Shown here in pieces: positions 24,898-34,795 of a stretch of DNA of 64,000 nt; positions within the stretch are counted from its first letter, which is position 1, and every line of letters starts with the position of its first letter. The notes below the pieces were generated by a model. It saw only the letters and a program-made list of their open reading frames with translations. It was not told the DNA's origin and did no database searches. Origin of the DNA: Weissella hellenica (GTDB lineage: Bacteria; Bacillota; Bacilli; Lactobacillales; Lactobacillaceae); assembly GCF_005405545.1 (NCBI RefSeq), contig NZ_BJEG01000009.1, positions 16,172-80,171 on the forward strand, written 5' to 3'. Both the position numbers and the translations under genes were made by a program.

Positions 24898-26031
24898 ATG
24901 GTTGCAAAGAAAACACAAGATAAAACGACCTTTAATAAGGCAGACTTTGATAAAGCTGTTAAAGGAATTATCAAAGAATTTAAAAAAGATAAGCAAATAA
25001 AGGAAACTGATTTGCAAAAGGCTGTTGTAAAGCCAATGAGTTTAAATGCCGATCAGATCGATGATTTGTATGACAAAATTGAATCAGCTGGTATTTCTAT
25101 TGTTGATGAACAAGGTGAACCAACTGCACGAGCTTTGGAAAACAAGAAGACAAAGTTATCAGAAAAAGAGCTTAAGCAAGCTGCTGATGCACCAACTGGG
25201 ATGAAAATCAATGATCCTGTCCGGATGTATTTGAAGGAAATTGGTCGTGTATCATTGCTAACTGGGCCGGAAGAAGTTTCTCTAGCCGAAAGAATTGAAG
25301 CTGGTGATGAAACTGCTAAGCAAGAATTGGCTGAAGCCAACCTACGTTTGGTAGTTTCTATCGCCAAGCGTTATGTTGGTCGTGGTATGCAGTTCCTTGA
25401 TTTAATTCAAGAAGGAAATATGGGCTTGATGAAGGCTGTTGAAAAGTTCGACTACCGTAAGGGATTCAAGTTTTCAACATATGCAACATGGTGGATTCGT
25501 CAAGCAATTACTCGTGCAATTGCTGACCAAGCACGTACCATTCGAATTCCTGTACACATGGTGGAGACAATCAATAAGTTAATCCGTATTCAACGTAATT
25601 TGTTACAGGATTTGGGTCGCGAACCAACGCCAGAAGAAATTGGTGCTGAAATGGACGTTCCAACGGATAAAGTTCGTGATATTTTAAAGATTGCACAAGA
25701 ACCTGTATCATTAGAAACACCAATTGGTGAAGAGGATGATTCACATTTGGGTGACTTTATTGAAGATAATGAAGCTATATCGCCAGCTGATTCAGCTGCG
25801 TACCAGATGCTAAAAGAACAGTTAGAGTCAGTATTAGACACATTAACTGATCGTGAAGAAAATGTTTTGCGTTTACGTTTTGGGCTTGAAGATGGTCGTA
25901 CCCGAACATTGGAAGAAGTTGGAAAAGTATTTGGGGTTACACGTGAACGAATTCGACAAATTGAAGCAAAAGCGTTGCGTAAGTTGCGCCATCCATCACG
26001 TTCAAAGCAATTACGTGATTTCTTGGATTAA
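24898..26031 (+). CDS. rpoD: RNA polymerase primary sigma factor (sigma-A, RpoD)
   Basis: 377 residues from ATG 24898; the adjacent ATG 24895 is also possible, but AAGGAG at 24886-24891 leaves only 3 bases to it against 6 to 24898. Region 1.2 has [11 protein letters not shown], region 2.2-2.4 [11 protein letters not shown] and [12 protein letters not shown], region 3 R-I-P-V-H-M-V-E-T, and region 4.2 an HTH with [13 protein letters not shown]. Length is typical of the short primary sigma factors of lactic acid bacteria. It directs housekeeping transcription. Confidence 0.97.
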   Translation: MVAKKTQDKTTFNKADFDKAVKGIIKEFKKDKQIKETDLQKAVVKPMSLNADQIDDLYDKIESAGISIVDEQGEPTARALENKKTKLSEKELKQAADAPTGMKINDPVRMYLKEIGRVSLLTGPEEVSLAERIEAGDETAKQELAEANLRLVVSIAKRYVGRGMQFLDLIQEGNMGLMKAVEKFDYRKGFKFSTYATWWIRQAITRAIADQARTIRIPVHMVETINKLIRIQRNLLQDLGREPTPEEIGAEMDVPTDKVRDILKIAQEPVSLETPIGEEDDSHLGDFIEDNEAISPADSAAYQMLKEQLESVLDTLTDREENVLRLRFGLEDGRTRTLEEVGKVFGVTRERIRQIEAKALRKLRHPSRSKQLRDFLD

Positions 26032-26054
26032 GCAATAAGTGGCGACAATAATAG

Positions 26055-26094
26055 AGTGGTTTAACTATATGACATAGTTAAAGCCACTTTTTTT
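26055..26094 (+). terminator. Intrinsic terminator after rpoD
   Basis: AGTGGTTTAACTAT pairs with ATAGTTAAAGCCACT around a short loop, with TTTTTTT following. Confidence 0.85.
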
Positions 26095-26137
26095 AAATAA
26101 AAAATCATTATTACTAGTATAAAAAGGAGGTGTGTCT

Positions 26138-27361
26138 ATGGATGAACACCAATCAAAATTAGCAAATTTTAGTTTCCCACTATTGGCATCGAATTTTGCC
26201 TCAGTTTTTGGTGATGGCGTATATCGTTTTGGATTGAACTGGTTTTTAGTGGCAAGCTATGGTAATGCTCAAATATTAGGACTATTAACCGGATTCGGAT
26301 TTGTTGTGTATGTTTTAAATGATATTTTTGTTGGTTCAATTCTTGATCGATTTAATCGTAAAATCGTTTTACTATGTGCAGATACATTGGGGGCAATTGG
26401 GGCGTTAAGTTTATCCTTTTTTATAGATCCTACGAAACCACAAATATGGATTTTATTTATTTTAACTTTTATATTAAATATTGACGTGTCATATTCGTAT
26501 CCCGCAACGCGTGCAATTCTACCTAATGTTATTAATAAACAGTCTTTAGCTAGTTTCAACGCCTGGGCAAGTGCAGCTTTTTCAACAGGACAAGCTCTGG
26601 GTCCACTTGTTGGTGGGTTATTATTACATTTAGAATGGATTAATCTAAAAACATTTTTACAAATATTAGGGTTGATGTTACTAGTGACGGTGTTATTTAA
26701 TTTAGCGATTAAGTATCGCCCTGAGCCAAAAGATAAAACGAGCGAATCAGAACCATTTTTGAAAAGCTTGATAGATGGATTTAGATATGTACAACAATCA
26801 CCTAAATTATTTGAATGAATGTTATTAACAATTTGGACGAATTTTTTCTTTGAAGGTTTTATTTTAGCAATGCCATATCTTATTCAGCATAATTATCATG
26901 GCTCAGCCACTAGTTATTCAACAGCACTAACATTGGCAGCTGTTGCAGGTGTCTTAGTAAGTGTATTGCTAGCTAAATTCCCTACTTTTAATACCATTAA
27001 TTCGATGTATCGTGATTTTTACTTATTAGGTGCAGCTTTCATTTTGACAACATTCTTTCAACACCTTTGGGTATTTATTATTTTAGTTATTTTATATGGA
27101 TTCGCAAGATCTGCTTTTGTAATTAAAATTAATACTGTCCGTCAGCAAGCTAGTTCACCAGCATATCTTGGTCGTGTGTTTGGTATTTCATTTTTTGCGA
27201 CTGATTTATTTGCACCACTTATTACAATTTCGTTAGGCTATGGGGTTTCAATTATGGGAGCCTGGACACTCTTTGTATTAGGGAGCTTATTATTGGGTGG
27301 TATGATGGCAATTAAAGTTTTGAGTAATCATCATGAAAAAAAGTTAGGGAAACAATTCTAA
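26138..27361 (+). pseudogene. MFS transporter gene with an in-frame TGA at a probable Trp codon
   Basis: From ATG 26138 (AAGGAGG at 26124-26130) the frame covers six hydrophobic segments and stops at TGA 26816-26818 in the central loop. It resumes in the same frame with ATG 26819 for a further 180 residues and about six more segments. The whole would be about 408 residues, a normal MFS size with an N-terminal D-R-F-N-R-K motif A. The context L-F-E-[stop]-M-L-L-T-I-W fits Trp (TGG). No ribosome site stands before 26819. The substrate is not identifiable. Confidence 0.7.
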
Positions 27362-27479
27362 TTAATAAATGAGCGGTCATTTATTTTATGGAATGTATAT
27401 TTTTATATTCACAATAACCCGCAAATTCGTTAATTTTCGTGGTAAACTTATAGTTAATATATGATATGGGAGTTTATTT

Positions 27480-28193
27480 ATGACAAAAGTTTTAGTCGTT
27501 GATGATGAACCATCATTACAAACTTTGCTAACGTATAATTTAAAAAAAGCTGGTTTTGAAGTCGTTGCAGCTTTAGATGGAAAACGAGCACTAGAAATTA
27601 TTCGAGAAGGTGACATTGATGTTGTACTATTAGATGTTATGTTACCAGAAGTAAGTGGTGTCGATGTCACGCGTGAATTACGTGCTGAAAAAAACCAGAT
27701 TCCGATTATTATGCTTACAGCATTAGATGATGAAATAGATAAAGTAGTTGGCTTAGAAATTGGTGCTGATGATTATGTTACAAAACCTTTTAGTCCACGT
27801 GAAGTGATTGCTCGTGTACATGCTGTTTTACGTCGTTTTAACCAAAAGCAAGAGCCGGTTTCAGAAAATAACGTTAAGCAAATCCAATCATTTGGCCGTT
27901 TAACCATTGATTTCGATAAAATGGTTGTACAGTTTGATGGTGAAATTGTTAGATTAACACCAAAAGAATACGAATTATTGGCTTATATGGCTGAACGAGA
28001 AGGTCGTGTTTTAAGTCGCGAAACGATTTTAGATGGTGTTTGGGGCTACGAATTTTCGGGGCCAGATACTCGAATGGTGGATATGCACCTATCACATTTA
28101 CGCGATAAAATCGAACTAGACCCCAAGCATCCGGTATATTTAAAAACAGTCCGTGGATTTGGGTATCGTTTTGATCGTTCTCATGATGAATAA
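27480..28193 (+). CDS. OmpR/PhoB-family response regulator, PhoP-like
   Basis: 237 residues. The receiver domain has D-D-E at residues 8-10, phospho-acceptor Asp52 in L-L-D-V-M-L-P-E, Thr in M-L-T-A-L-D and Lys in V-T-K-P-F. The C-terminal winged helix has L-T-P-K-E-Y-E-L-L, V-W-G-Y-E and R-G-F-G-Y-R-F. It precedes its histidine kinase by 19 bp, and the pair resembles Firmicutes PhoPR. No phosphate-transport genes are near, so the phosphate role is only suggested. Confidence 0.85.
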   Translation: MTKVLVVDDEPSLQTLLTYNLKKAGFEVVAALDGKRALEIIREGDIDVVLLDVMLPEVSGVDVTRELRAEKNQIPIIMLTALDDEIDKVVGLEIGADDYVTKPFSPREVIARVHAVLRRFNQKQEPVSENNVKQIQSFGRLTIDFDKMVVQFDGEIVRLTPKEYELLAYMAEREGRVLSRETILDGVWGYEFSGPDTRMVDMHLSHLRDKIELDPKHPVYLKTVRGFGYRFDRSHDE

Positions 28194-28212
28194 ACATGGA
28201 AAGGATTAAAAT

Positions 28213-29583
28213 ATGAATATTGATGAATTAATTGAATCAGCAAAGCGATTTGTGCTTTTTTGGTTTGTTTACGCTGCCATTATTTGGCTTATTTTATGGT
28301 TGACATCTATGACGGGTGACCAAAACGTCACTTTGAAATGGCATGTCTTAATTTTACTCTCAATGATTTTGTCTGGTGCAACAACATTAGCACTCGAGAT
28401 TCAACGACAACGTCGTGATGCACATTTAGCCTTGTTTATTGAGAAATTACAAGATTTAGAGACAACGCATACTCACACGGCACACGTTTTAATGCATCCT
28501 GATGACTCATTGGCACCACTTGCAACGGCTATTAATAATGTACAACATCTTAATAGCCAACGTATTAAAATTATGCAAGAACAAAGTAGTACCATGGAAA
28601 CCTTAATGGATAACATGCCGATGGGTGTTTTACAAATCACACCAGAACGCAAGATTATTCAGGCAAATGAACAATCACGCAAGTTGTTAGGCGTTTCAAG
28701 TGATTTAGTAAATACACATTACGATAATGTTATTAAATATCATCGGTTGATGGAATTATTTGAACAGGCATTGAAACAAAAGAAAAAAATTCGTGAACTT
28801 GTGAAACTTGAGAATAAAATGGTGGATGTTTCCATCGTCTATTATCAAACTAGAAAACGTCATTTTGAATTGCTAGTTCTTTTGTATGATATGACAGAAG
28901 TTATTCAAATGAAGGATATGCAAACAGCCTTTGTTGCGAATGCTTCACATGAATTGAGAACACCATTGACAGCGATTGCTGGTTTTACAGAAACTCTATT
29001 GAGTGGTGCGCAAAATGATCCTGCTGACAGGCAGGAATTTTTAGAAATTATTCAATCTGAAACAAATCGACTATTAGATTTAACTGATGATATTTTGACT
29101 TTGGCTAAGGTTCCTGAGCAAACGCATTCATTACAAGAATTTAATATGTTTGAAATGGCTACTAAGATTTTCAATACTAAAAAGCGTAAAGATAAATTGA
29201 ATTTGTCACTTAAAAATGATGTTAGTGAAACATTAATAATTAAACAAGATAAACGTGTTTTTGAGCAAATTTTGACTAATCTAATTGGAAACGCAATGAA
29301 ATACAATCGACAAGATGGTACTATCAAAGTTTCAGCCATGGTAACGGCTCATGAATTGGCGTTCGCGGTTAAGGATACAGGTTTGGGAATTCCAAGTGAT
29401 GAACAAGATCGCATTTTTGAACGCTTTTATCGTATTGATAAATCACGGACAAAATCAATACCGGGAACAGGTTTAGGATTAGCAATTGTTAATGACTTAG
29501 TAGAACAAGCACAGGGTCAAATTCAATTAGAAAGTCAAGTTGGTGTTGGGTCAACAATTACGGTTACCTTGCCATTACAATAG
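28213..29583 (+). CDS. Sensor histidine kinase, PhoR-like
   Basis: 456 residues with two N-terminal membrane segments (about 14-31 and 42-60) close together and almost no extracellular loop, then a PAS domain (M-G-V-L-Q-I-T...A-N-E-Q-S-R-K-L-L-G) at about residues 130-235. The phospho-acceptor is His246 in A-S-H-E-L-R-T-P-L-T. The HATPase_c domain has L-I-G-N-A-M-K-Y-N, D-T-G-L-G-I-P, F-E-R-F-Y-R and G-T-G-L-G-L-A. Lack of a sensor loop matches the short PhoR form of lactic acid bacteria. Partner of the preceding regulator. Confidence 0.85.
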   Translation: MNIDELIESAKRFVLFWFVYAAIIWLILWLTSMTGDQNVTLKWHVLILLSMILSGATTLALEIQRQRRDAHLALFIEKLQDLETTHTHTAHVLMHPDDSLAPLATAINNVQHLNSQRIKIMQEQSSTMETLMDNMPMGVLQITPERKIIQANEQSRKLLGVSSDLVNTHYDNVIKYHRLMELFEQALKQKKKIRELVKLENKMVDVSIVYYQTRKRHFELLVLLYDMTEVIQMKDMQTAFVANASHELRTPLTAIAGFTETLLSGAQNDPADRQEFLEIIQSETNRLLDLTDDILTLAKVPEQTHSLQEFNMFEMATKIFNTKKRKDKLNLSLKNDVSETLIIKQDKRVFEQILTNLIGNAMKYNRQDGTIKVSAMVTAHELAFAVKDTGLGIPSDEQDRIFERFYRIDKSRTKSIPGTGLGLAIVNDLVEQAQGQIQLESQVGVGSTITVTLPLQ

Positions 29584-29605
29584 TTAAAGAAGAAAGAGGC
29601 TAAGT

Positions 29606-30208
29606 ATGTCTATATCACGTCCAATGGTAATTGGTGTTACGGGAGGATCTGGGTCCGGTAAAACAACTGTTAGCCAGGATATTATTAAACGTTTGGCGGG
29701 GGAATCAGTTGTAATGATTCCTCAAGATGCGTATTATCACGATCAAAGTGACAAAAACATGGCCGAACGGCGGATGACTAATTATGATCATCCAGATTCT
29801 TTGGATAATGAATTGTTAATTGAACAATTAAAACAATTATTAGAGCGCAAAACAATTGAACAACCTGTATACGACTATACAAATCACACACGATCAACTA
29901 AAAAAGTGGAAATTCAACCTGCTGATGTGATCATTTTAGAAGGGGTTTTATTATTCACAGAAGCAAAGTTACGCGATTTGTTAGACATCAAAATTTACGT
30001 GGATACTGATGATGACTTACGGTTCATTCGTCGAATGCAACGTGATATTGTTGAACGTGGAAGAACTGTAGATTCTGTTGTTAACCAATATTTAGAAACA
30101 GTCAAACCAATGTATCACCAGTTTGTGGAACCCACAAAACGATATGCTGATATTATTTTGCCAGAAGGTGGCGCAAATACAGTCGGCATTGGTATGTTAG
30201 AGGCCTAG
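29606..30208 (+). CDS. udk: Uridine kinase
   Basis: 200 residues. The P-loop G-G-S-G-S-G-K-T-T is at about residues 12-20; P-Q-D-A-Y-Y-H-D and Y-D-H-P-D-S-L-D bind the nucleoside, and I-L-E-G-V-L-L-F is Walker B. The enzyme phosphorylates uridine and cytidine in pyrimidine salvage. Length is slightly under the usual 205-215 residues. It follows the histidine kinase by 22 bp and may share its transcript. Confidence 0.93.
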   Translation: MSISRPMVIGVTGGSGSGKTTVSQDIIKRLAGESVVMIPQDAYYHDQSDKNMAERRMTNYDHPDSLDNELLIEQLKQLLERKTIEQPVYDYTNHTRSTKKVEIQPADVIILEGVLLFTEAKLRDLLDIKIYVDTDDDLRFIRRMQRDIVERGRTVDSVVNQYLETVKPMYHQFVEPTKRYADIILPEGGANTVGIGMLEA

Positions 30209-30262
30209 ATTAGGGATATTTTAAATAAAAACAAGGCATAATTGTTAGAAAGTGTGAATTAA

Positions 30263-31336
30263 GTGGAAGAAAAAATTTGGAATCGTATTGTTAAATATAC
30301 AGAGTTACAAGGAACGTCTGGCCAAGAATATCAAATTAGACAAGCGTTCAGAGAAGATCTTTCACCACTAGTAGATGAAGTTGTTCAAAATGGACTAGGT
30401 GGGTTGTACGGTATCAAACATAACCCAGACACACATGCGCCACGGATCATGTTTGGTGCCCATATGGATGAAGTTGGTTTTGTGGTTACACAAATTACAA
30501 ACCGTGGTATGTTGGTGGTTGCCCCCGTTGGTGGATGGAATCCTTATACTGTATCAGCTGAACGTTTTACATTATTCACACGTAATAAACAGTATCCCGT
30601 TGTTTCTTCATCAGTTTCACCGCATTTGTTACGTCAAGGAAATGTTAGTGGGACACCACAAATTCAAGACATTTTATTTGATGCTGGTTTTTCGTCTAAG
30701 GATGAAGCAGAGTCATTTGATGTGCACCCGGGTGATTTCATTGTACCAAAGGTTTCAACAACAATGATGGCAACTGGTAAGCGAGTTGCATCTAAAAGTT
30801 GGGACAATCGTTTTGGATTAGTTACCATTTTAAATGCGTTAGAAAATTTGCAAAATAAAGCGTTGCCTAATACGCTAATTATGGGAGCAAATACGCAGGA
30901 AGAAGTTGGTTTGCGTGGTGTTGGTCCGGCTGTAAATCAATTAAAGCCGGATATTTTCTTTGCACTTGATTCTTCTGCTGCTGATGATACAACTTCAGCT
31001 CAAGGTCAAGGACAGATGGATCAAGGCGCATTGCTACGTGTATTTGATCCAGGGGTTATTATGCCGTTGCGTTTAAAGGAATTTGTATTAGATACTGCTT
31101 TAGATGCACATATTCCATTGCAATACTTTGTTGCTAAGGGTGGCACAGATGCTCACGGTGCACAGTCCCAAAATAATGGGATTCCTTCAGTTGCGTTAGG
31201 TGTTGCTTCACGTTATATTCATACCCATCAAACGGTTTGGTCAATCGCTGATTTTGAAGCAGCTCAAGCGTTAGTTGAAACTTTAGCCCAAAAATTAGAT
31301 GCAAGTACTGTAAATGATATTATTTACGGTAATTAA
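30263..31336 (+). CDS. pepA: M42-family metallo-aminopeptidase (glutamyl aminopeptidase PepA-like)
   Basis: 357 residues from GTG 30263, the only sensible start. Metal-binding and catalytic groups are visible: G-A-H-M-D-E-V-G (His67, Asp69), K-S-W-D-N-R-F-G, T-Q-E-E-V-G-L-R-G, D-S-S and G-G-T-D-A-H-G near the end. The M42 family forms large tetrahedral aminopeptidase complexes in the cytoplasm; the LAB member PepA prefers N-terminal Glu/Asp. The exact specificity is inferred. Neighbour of ytpR, as in many lactobacilli. Confidence 0.85.
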   Translation: MEEKIWNRIVKYTELQGTSGQEYQIRQAFREDLSPLVDEVVQNGLGGLYGIKHNPDTHAPRIMFGAHMDEVGFVVTQITNRGMLVVAPVGGWNPYTVSAERFTLFTRNKQYPVVSSSVSPHLLRQGNVSGTPQIQDILFDAGFSSKDEAESFDVHPGDFIVPKVSTTMMATGKRVASKSWDNRFGLVTILNALENLQNKALPNTLIMGANTQEEVGLRGVGPAVNQLKPDIFFALDSSAADDTTSAQGQGQMDQGALLRVFDPGVIMPLRLKEFVLDTALDAHIPLQYFVAKGGTDAHGAQSQNNGIPSVALGVASRYIHTHQTVWSIADFEAAQALVETLAQKLDASTVNDIIYGN

Positions 31337-31368
31337 AAATAATTAATTTAAAAAGGAGAATTGACAGC

Positions 31369-32007
31369 ATGCTAATTGCTAGCTATAATCCCGCTGGAAT
31401 GGGTGATAATTTAATTGTCTTAACCCAACAAGGAACAGAATATACTTTTTCACAACAAGAAAACGTTGTACAATTTATTAACAAAAATGAAGAGGTTATT
31501 GGTTATAACTTTATTAATATCAGCGAATCATTAGATTTAGCTCATACTAATGGTCAAGTATTTCTTACTGAAGAGCAAGTGCATATTTTAAATAACCTAA
31601 TTACAGCAGCTGATTTTACATCAACATTGACTGTTGATAATACACCTAAATTTGTTGTTGGTTATGTAGAATCTGCAGAACCACATCCTGATTCTGACCA
31701 TTTACAAGTAACAACAACTGTTGTTGACAATGATGAACGCATACAAATTGTGTCAGGCTCACCAAATATGAAACAAGGAATTAAAGTCGTTGTTGCGAAA
31801 GTTGGTGCAATGATGCCATCAGGTTTGATTATTTGGCCAGGTGCACTACGCGGTGTTAAGTCAAACGGTATGATTGTTTCGGGACGTGAGTTACAGTTAC
31901 CAAATGCACCACAGGTACCTGGTGCATTAATTTTGCCTGAAGATTTTGCACCAGTAGGAACGCCGTTTGATGCACAATCACCTGCAGCGCAAGCATTATT
32001 TGAATAA
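31369..32007 (+). CDS. ytpR: YtpR-type tRNA-binding domain protein
   Basis: 212 residues: an N-terminal DUF4479 domain (about 1-90) and a C-terminal OB-fold tRNA-binding domain like that of PheT, with V-G-Y-V-E-S-A-E-P-H-P-D-S-D-H-L and I-V-S-G-S-P-N-M-K-Q-G, ending with G-V-K-S-N-G-M. An AAAAGGAGA ribosome site precedes the ATG. Its cellular task is not well defined; RNA binding is the accepted property. Confidence 0.88.
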   Translation: MLIASYNPAGMGDNLIVLTQQGTEYTFSQQENVVQFINKNEEVIGYNFINISESLDLAHTNGQVFLTEEQVHILNNLITAADFTSTLTVDNTPKFVVGYVESAEPHPDSDHLQVTTTVVDNDERIQIVSGSPNMKQGIKVVVAKVGAMMPSGLIIWPGALRGVKSNGMIVSGRELQLPNAPQVPGALILPEDFAPVGTPFDAQSPAAQALFE

Positions 32008-32019
32008 GGGTGGTGTAAA

Positions 32020-32397
32020 ATGCCTATGCAACGCCCAATTGTTTTTTACGAAAATTTAATGCATACCTATGATAATCAGGTTGCAGAATTGTTGGCTGCC
32101 AAAACAACATACATTCTTTTGGCGTCAGACCAAGATAATGAAGTCCAAAACCTTGGTGTTATTGATGAGGCGTTGCCAACAAAGCCAGTGATTACAGAAG
32201 TCCTTCAACCAAAGGTTAAAAAAGAAGCACCAAAGCAGACAACTACTAAAAAAACTGCAAAGGTTAATAAGACTCTAACAAAAGCTAAGGCTAAACCTAA
32301 GTCTATCAAAACAGGTTTGGGCTTAAGTTTAGATGATATTCTTTCAGAAGAGGATAGTGTTGCTGCACGTGATCATAATCAATACTTTAATGATTAA
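32020..32397 (+). CDS. Conserved-context protein of unknown function, Lys/Thr-rich
   Basis: 125 residues from ATG 32020, 12 bp after ytpR, with a GGGTGG ribosome site. The N-terminal 55 residues look folded; residues 60-100 are a Lys/Thr/Ala-rich, positively charged linker; the end contains L-G-L-S-L-D-D-I-L-S-E-E-D. This slot between ytpR and murC holds an FtsK/SftA-type translocase in some Firmicutes, but nothing of an ATPase is seen here. The basic linker could contact nucleic acid. Family not recognised. Confidence 0.5.
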   Translation: MPMQRPIVFYENLMHTYDNQVAELLAAKTTYILLASDQDNEVQNLGVIDEALPTKPVITEVLQPKVKKEAPKQTTTKKTAKVNKTLTKAKAKPKSIKTGLGLSLDDILSEEDSVAARDHNQYFND

Positions 32398-32408
32398 TAA
32401 TATTAAAA

Positions 32409-32444
32409 ACATTTGTCTAGATAATGAAGACAAGTGTTTTTTTT
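32409..32444 (+). terminator. Intrinsic terminator between the 125-residue gene and murC
   Basis: ACATTTGTCT pairs with AGACAAGTGT around GATAATGA-type loop bases, followed by eight T. Confidence 0.75.
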
Positions 32445-32503
32445 GGTAAGATGGAAATAACAAAATTTGATAAACGCAATTTACGTTAGAATGGATAAGA
32501 AAA

Positions 32504-33844
32504 ATGGACAAGACTTCTCATTATTATTTTATTGGTATCAAGGGTTCAGGTATGAGTGCCTTAGCACTAATTTTACATGACCAAGGGTATGAGGTATCAG
32601 GGTCAGATATTGATGAATATACATTTACACAAAAGCCATTAGAGGCAGCAGGCATCCCCATATATTCATTTAATGCAGCCAACATTAAACCTGGCATGAC
32701 GGTTATTCGTGGTAATTCGTTTGAAGATGATCAAGTTGAAGTGGCGGCAGCATTATCAATTGCTGACCGATTAATTATTTTGACATATCCAGATATGGTA
32801 CAACAATTAGTTAATCAATATACATCAATTGGTGTGGCTGGAGCCCATGGTAAGACGTCAACAACTGGTTTGTTGTCGCACGTTTTATCTGGCATCGCAC
32901 CAACATCATATCTAATTGGAGACGGTACAGGTAAAGGTGTTCCAAATGCACGTTTCTTTATCTTTGAGGCTGATGAATATCGTCGCCATTTCCAAGATTA
33001 CACACCTGATTATGCCATCATGACCAATATTGATTTTGATCATCCAGATTACTATACGGGTATTGATGACGTACGGAGTGCTTTTGAAGATTTCGGTAAT
33101 CATGTGAAAAAAGGTATTTTTGCATGGGGTGATGACGAACAATTGCGTAAAATTAAGGTGTCTGTGCCAGTATACTATTATGGTACAAATCCAGACACTG
33201 ATGATTTTTATGCAGATAATATTAAGCGTTCAACTAAGGGGTCAAGTTTTGATGCCTACTACCATGATGAATTCTTAGGCAATTTCAAAGTACCTTTGTT
33301 TGGTCAACACGGCGTTTTGAATACATTAGCAGTTGTTGCTGTATCGTACTTCGAAGAAATTGAAACGTCATTAATCCAAGAAGAGCTGTTGACTTTTCAA
33401 GGTGTTAAACGCCGTTTTACCGAAAAGCATATTGGTCCGGTAACAATTATTGATGATTATGCACATCATCCATCAGAAATTATGGCAACAATTGATGCAG
33501 CTCGCCAAAAGTATCCTGATCGTAAATTAACGGCTGTTTTCCAACCACATACATTCTCGCGAACAATTGCTTATCAAGATGATTTTGCAAAGGCTTTGAA
33601 TTTAGCTGATAATGTATTCTTAACGGAAATTTTTGCTTCAGCTCGTGAAAAAGCTGGTCAAATTTGTTCAGCAGATTTAGGTAAGAAAATTGCTAAATTT
33701 GCAGGAATCGTGTCACCAGCCGAAGTGTCACCACTATTGGCAGATGAAGAAGGTGTCTTTATTTTCATGGGAGCGGGTGATTTACAAATGACTGAATTTG
33801 CATTTGAAAAGTTATTGGCTAATACACAAACTAGCTTACAATAA
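32504..33844 (+). CDS. murC: UDP-N-acetylmuramate--L-alanine ligase
   Basis: 446 residues. N-terminal Rossmann motif [10 protein letters not shown] near residue 10, ATP loop G-A-H-G-K-T-S-T-T at about 112-120, [18 protein letters not shown], and the C-terminal D-D-Y-A-H-H-P-S-E with H-T-F-S-R-T. It adds the first residue of the peptidoglycan stem peptide in the cytoplasm. The Y-R-R-H wording and the length fit the Firmicutes MurC. Confidence 0.96.
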   Translation: MDKTSHYYFIGIKGSGMSALALILHDQGYEVSGSDIDEYTFTQKPLEAAGIPIYSFNAANIKPGMTVIRGNSFEDDQVEVAAALSIADRLIILTYPDMVQQLVNQYTSIGVAGAHGKTSTTGLLSHVLSGIAPTSYLIGDGTGKGVPNARFFIFEADEYRRHFQDYTPDYAIMTNIDFDHPDYYTGIDDVRSAFEDFGNHVKKGIFAWGDDEQLRKIKVSVPVYYYGTNPDTDDFYADNIKRSTKGSSFDAYYHDEFLGNFKVPLFGQHGVLNTLAVVAVSYFEEIETSLIQEELLTFQGVKRRFTEKHIGPVTIIDDYAHHPSEIMATIDAARQKYPDRKLTAVFQPHTFSRTIAYQDDFAKALNLADNVFLTEIFASAREKAGQICSADLGKKIAKFAGIVSPAEVSPLLADEEGVFIFMGAGDLQMTEFAFEKLLANTQTSLQ

Positions 33845-33848
33845 CAAT

Positions 33849-33876
33849 TTGTACGAATACGTATTTCTGTTATAAT
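33849..33876 (+). promoter_or_regulatory. Promoter of the Bax-inhibitor-1 family gene
   Basis: TTGTAC at 33849-33854 and TATAAT at 33871-33876 with a 16-bp spacer. Confidence 0.6.
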
Positions 33877-33944
33877 TGTATTCATATACTTTTGGTAAAA
33901 TTCGCCAAACCGTTGTCATATATCACAACGTAGGAGGTAATGAT

Positions 33945-34664
33945 ATGGATAATTTTGAACAACAAGAACCACGTTTAGTTAATCCTGATGCCAGTGGGTT
34001 AAATAACTTTTTTAAAAAAGTTTATTTATACATGGCATTAGCATTAATGGTAACTGCTGGTACAGCATATATTGGTGCAACCGTCTTTGCAGCACCAATT
34101 GTTCGTATCTTTAGTAGTCCAATCTCATCATTAATTATTTTTGGTATTATGATGGGCTTTGTTTGGCTATTTTCAAGTCGCGTTTATAAAAATCCAGCAC
34201 AAGCATTTGGTATGTTAATGGGGTTTGCAGTATTAAATGGCTTCACGTTTACCGTTATTGGGTTAACTGTTAACTTTGGGCTAATTGCTTTGGCCTTTCT
34301 AACAACATCATTTTTATTTGTCGGCATGGCTGCATATGGTTATTTCACGAAAAAGTCATTGGCATCACTATCATCAATTTTATTTGGTTCATTGATTGCC
34401 TTGATTATTGGTGGCATTATCAACCTATTTTTCTTTAATAGTGTTGTATACTTTTTCCTATCAATTATTGGTATCTTAGTTTTTGCGGTGATGACAGCTT
34501 ATGATATGAATCGTTTAAAGGCATTATATTTAGAGCATGGTGAAAAATCATCACAAATGACCCAAGGTCTAGCAGTATCTGGGGCTTTGAATTTATATAT
34601 GGATTTCATTAATTTGTTTATCTATATCTTACAGTTATTTACATCATTTTCATCACGCGACTAA
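33945..34664 (+). CDS. Bax inhibitor-1 / YccA-family membrane protein
   Basis: 239 residues from ATG 33945, chosen because AGGAGGT lies at 33932-33938; the longer frame from 33876 starts inside the promoter. Seven hydrophobic segments are visible after a soluble N-terminal 25 residues. The last part has the family wording A-Y-D-M-N-R-L-K and A-L-N-L-Y-M-D-F-I-N-L-F. Members are pH-sensitive calcium-leak-type channels in some bacteria; the role here is unknown. It has its own promoter and terminator. Confidence 0.88.
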   Translation: MDNFEQQEPRLVNPDASGLNNFFKKVYLYMALALMVTAGTAYIGATVFAAPIVRIFSSPISSLIIFGIMMGFVWLFSSRVYKNPAQAFGMLMGFAVLNGFTFTVIGLTVNFGLIALAFLTTSFLFVGMAAYGYFTKKSLASLSSILFGSLIALIIGGIINLFFFNSVVYFFLSIIGILVFAVMTAYDMNRLKALYLEHGEKSSQMTQGLAVSGALNLYMDFINLFIYILQLFTSFSSRD

Positions 34665-34673
34665 GCCAATTTT

Positions 34674-34709
34674 AAAAGTGTTACCTAAATTTAGGTTAAC
34701 ACTTTTTTT
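34674..34709 (+). terminator. Intrinsic terminator after the BI-1 family gene
   Basis: AAAGTGTTACCTAAAT pairs with ATTTAGGTTAACACTTT with a one-base offset, followed by TTTTTT. Confidence 0.8.
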
Positions 34710-34795
34710 ATGTTCAAATGTTGTTATCAGCATTTGAACTCTGCTAAACTGATATAGAGAGAAAACGCGGGGACATCCCCAGAAATGAGATGAAC

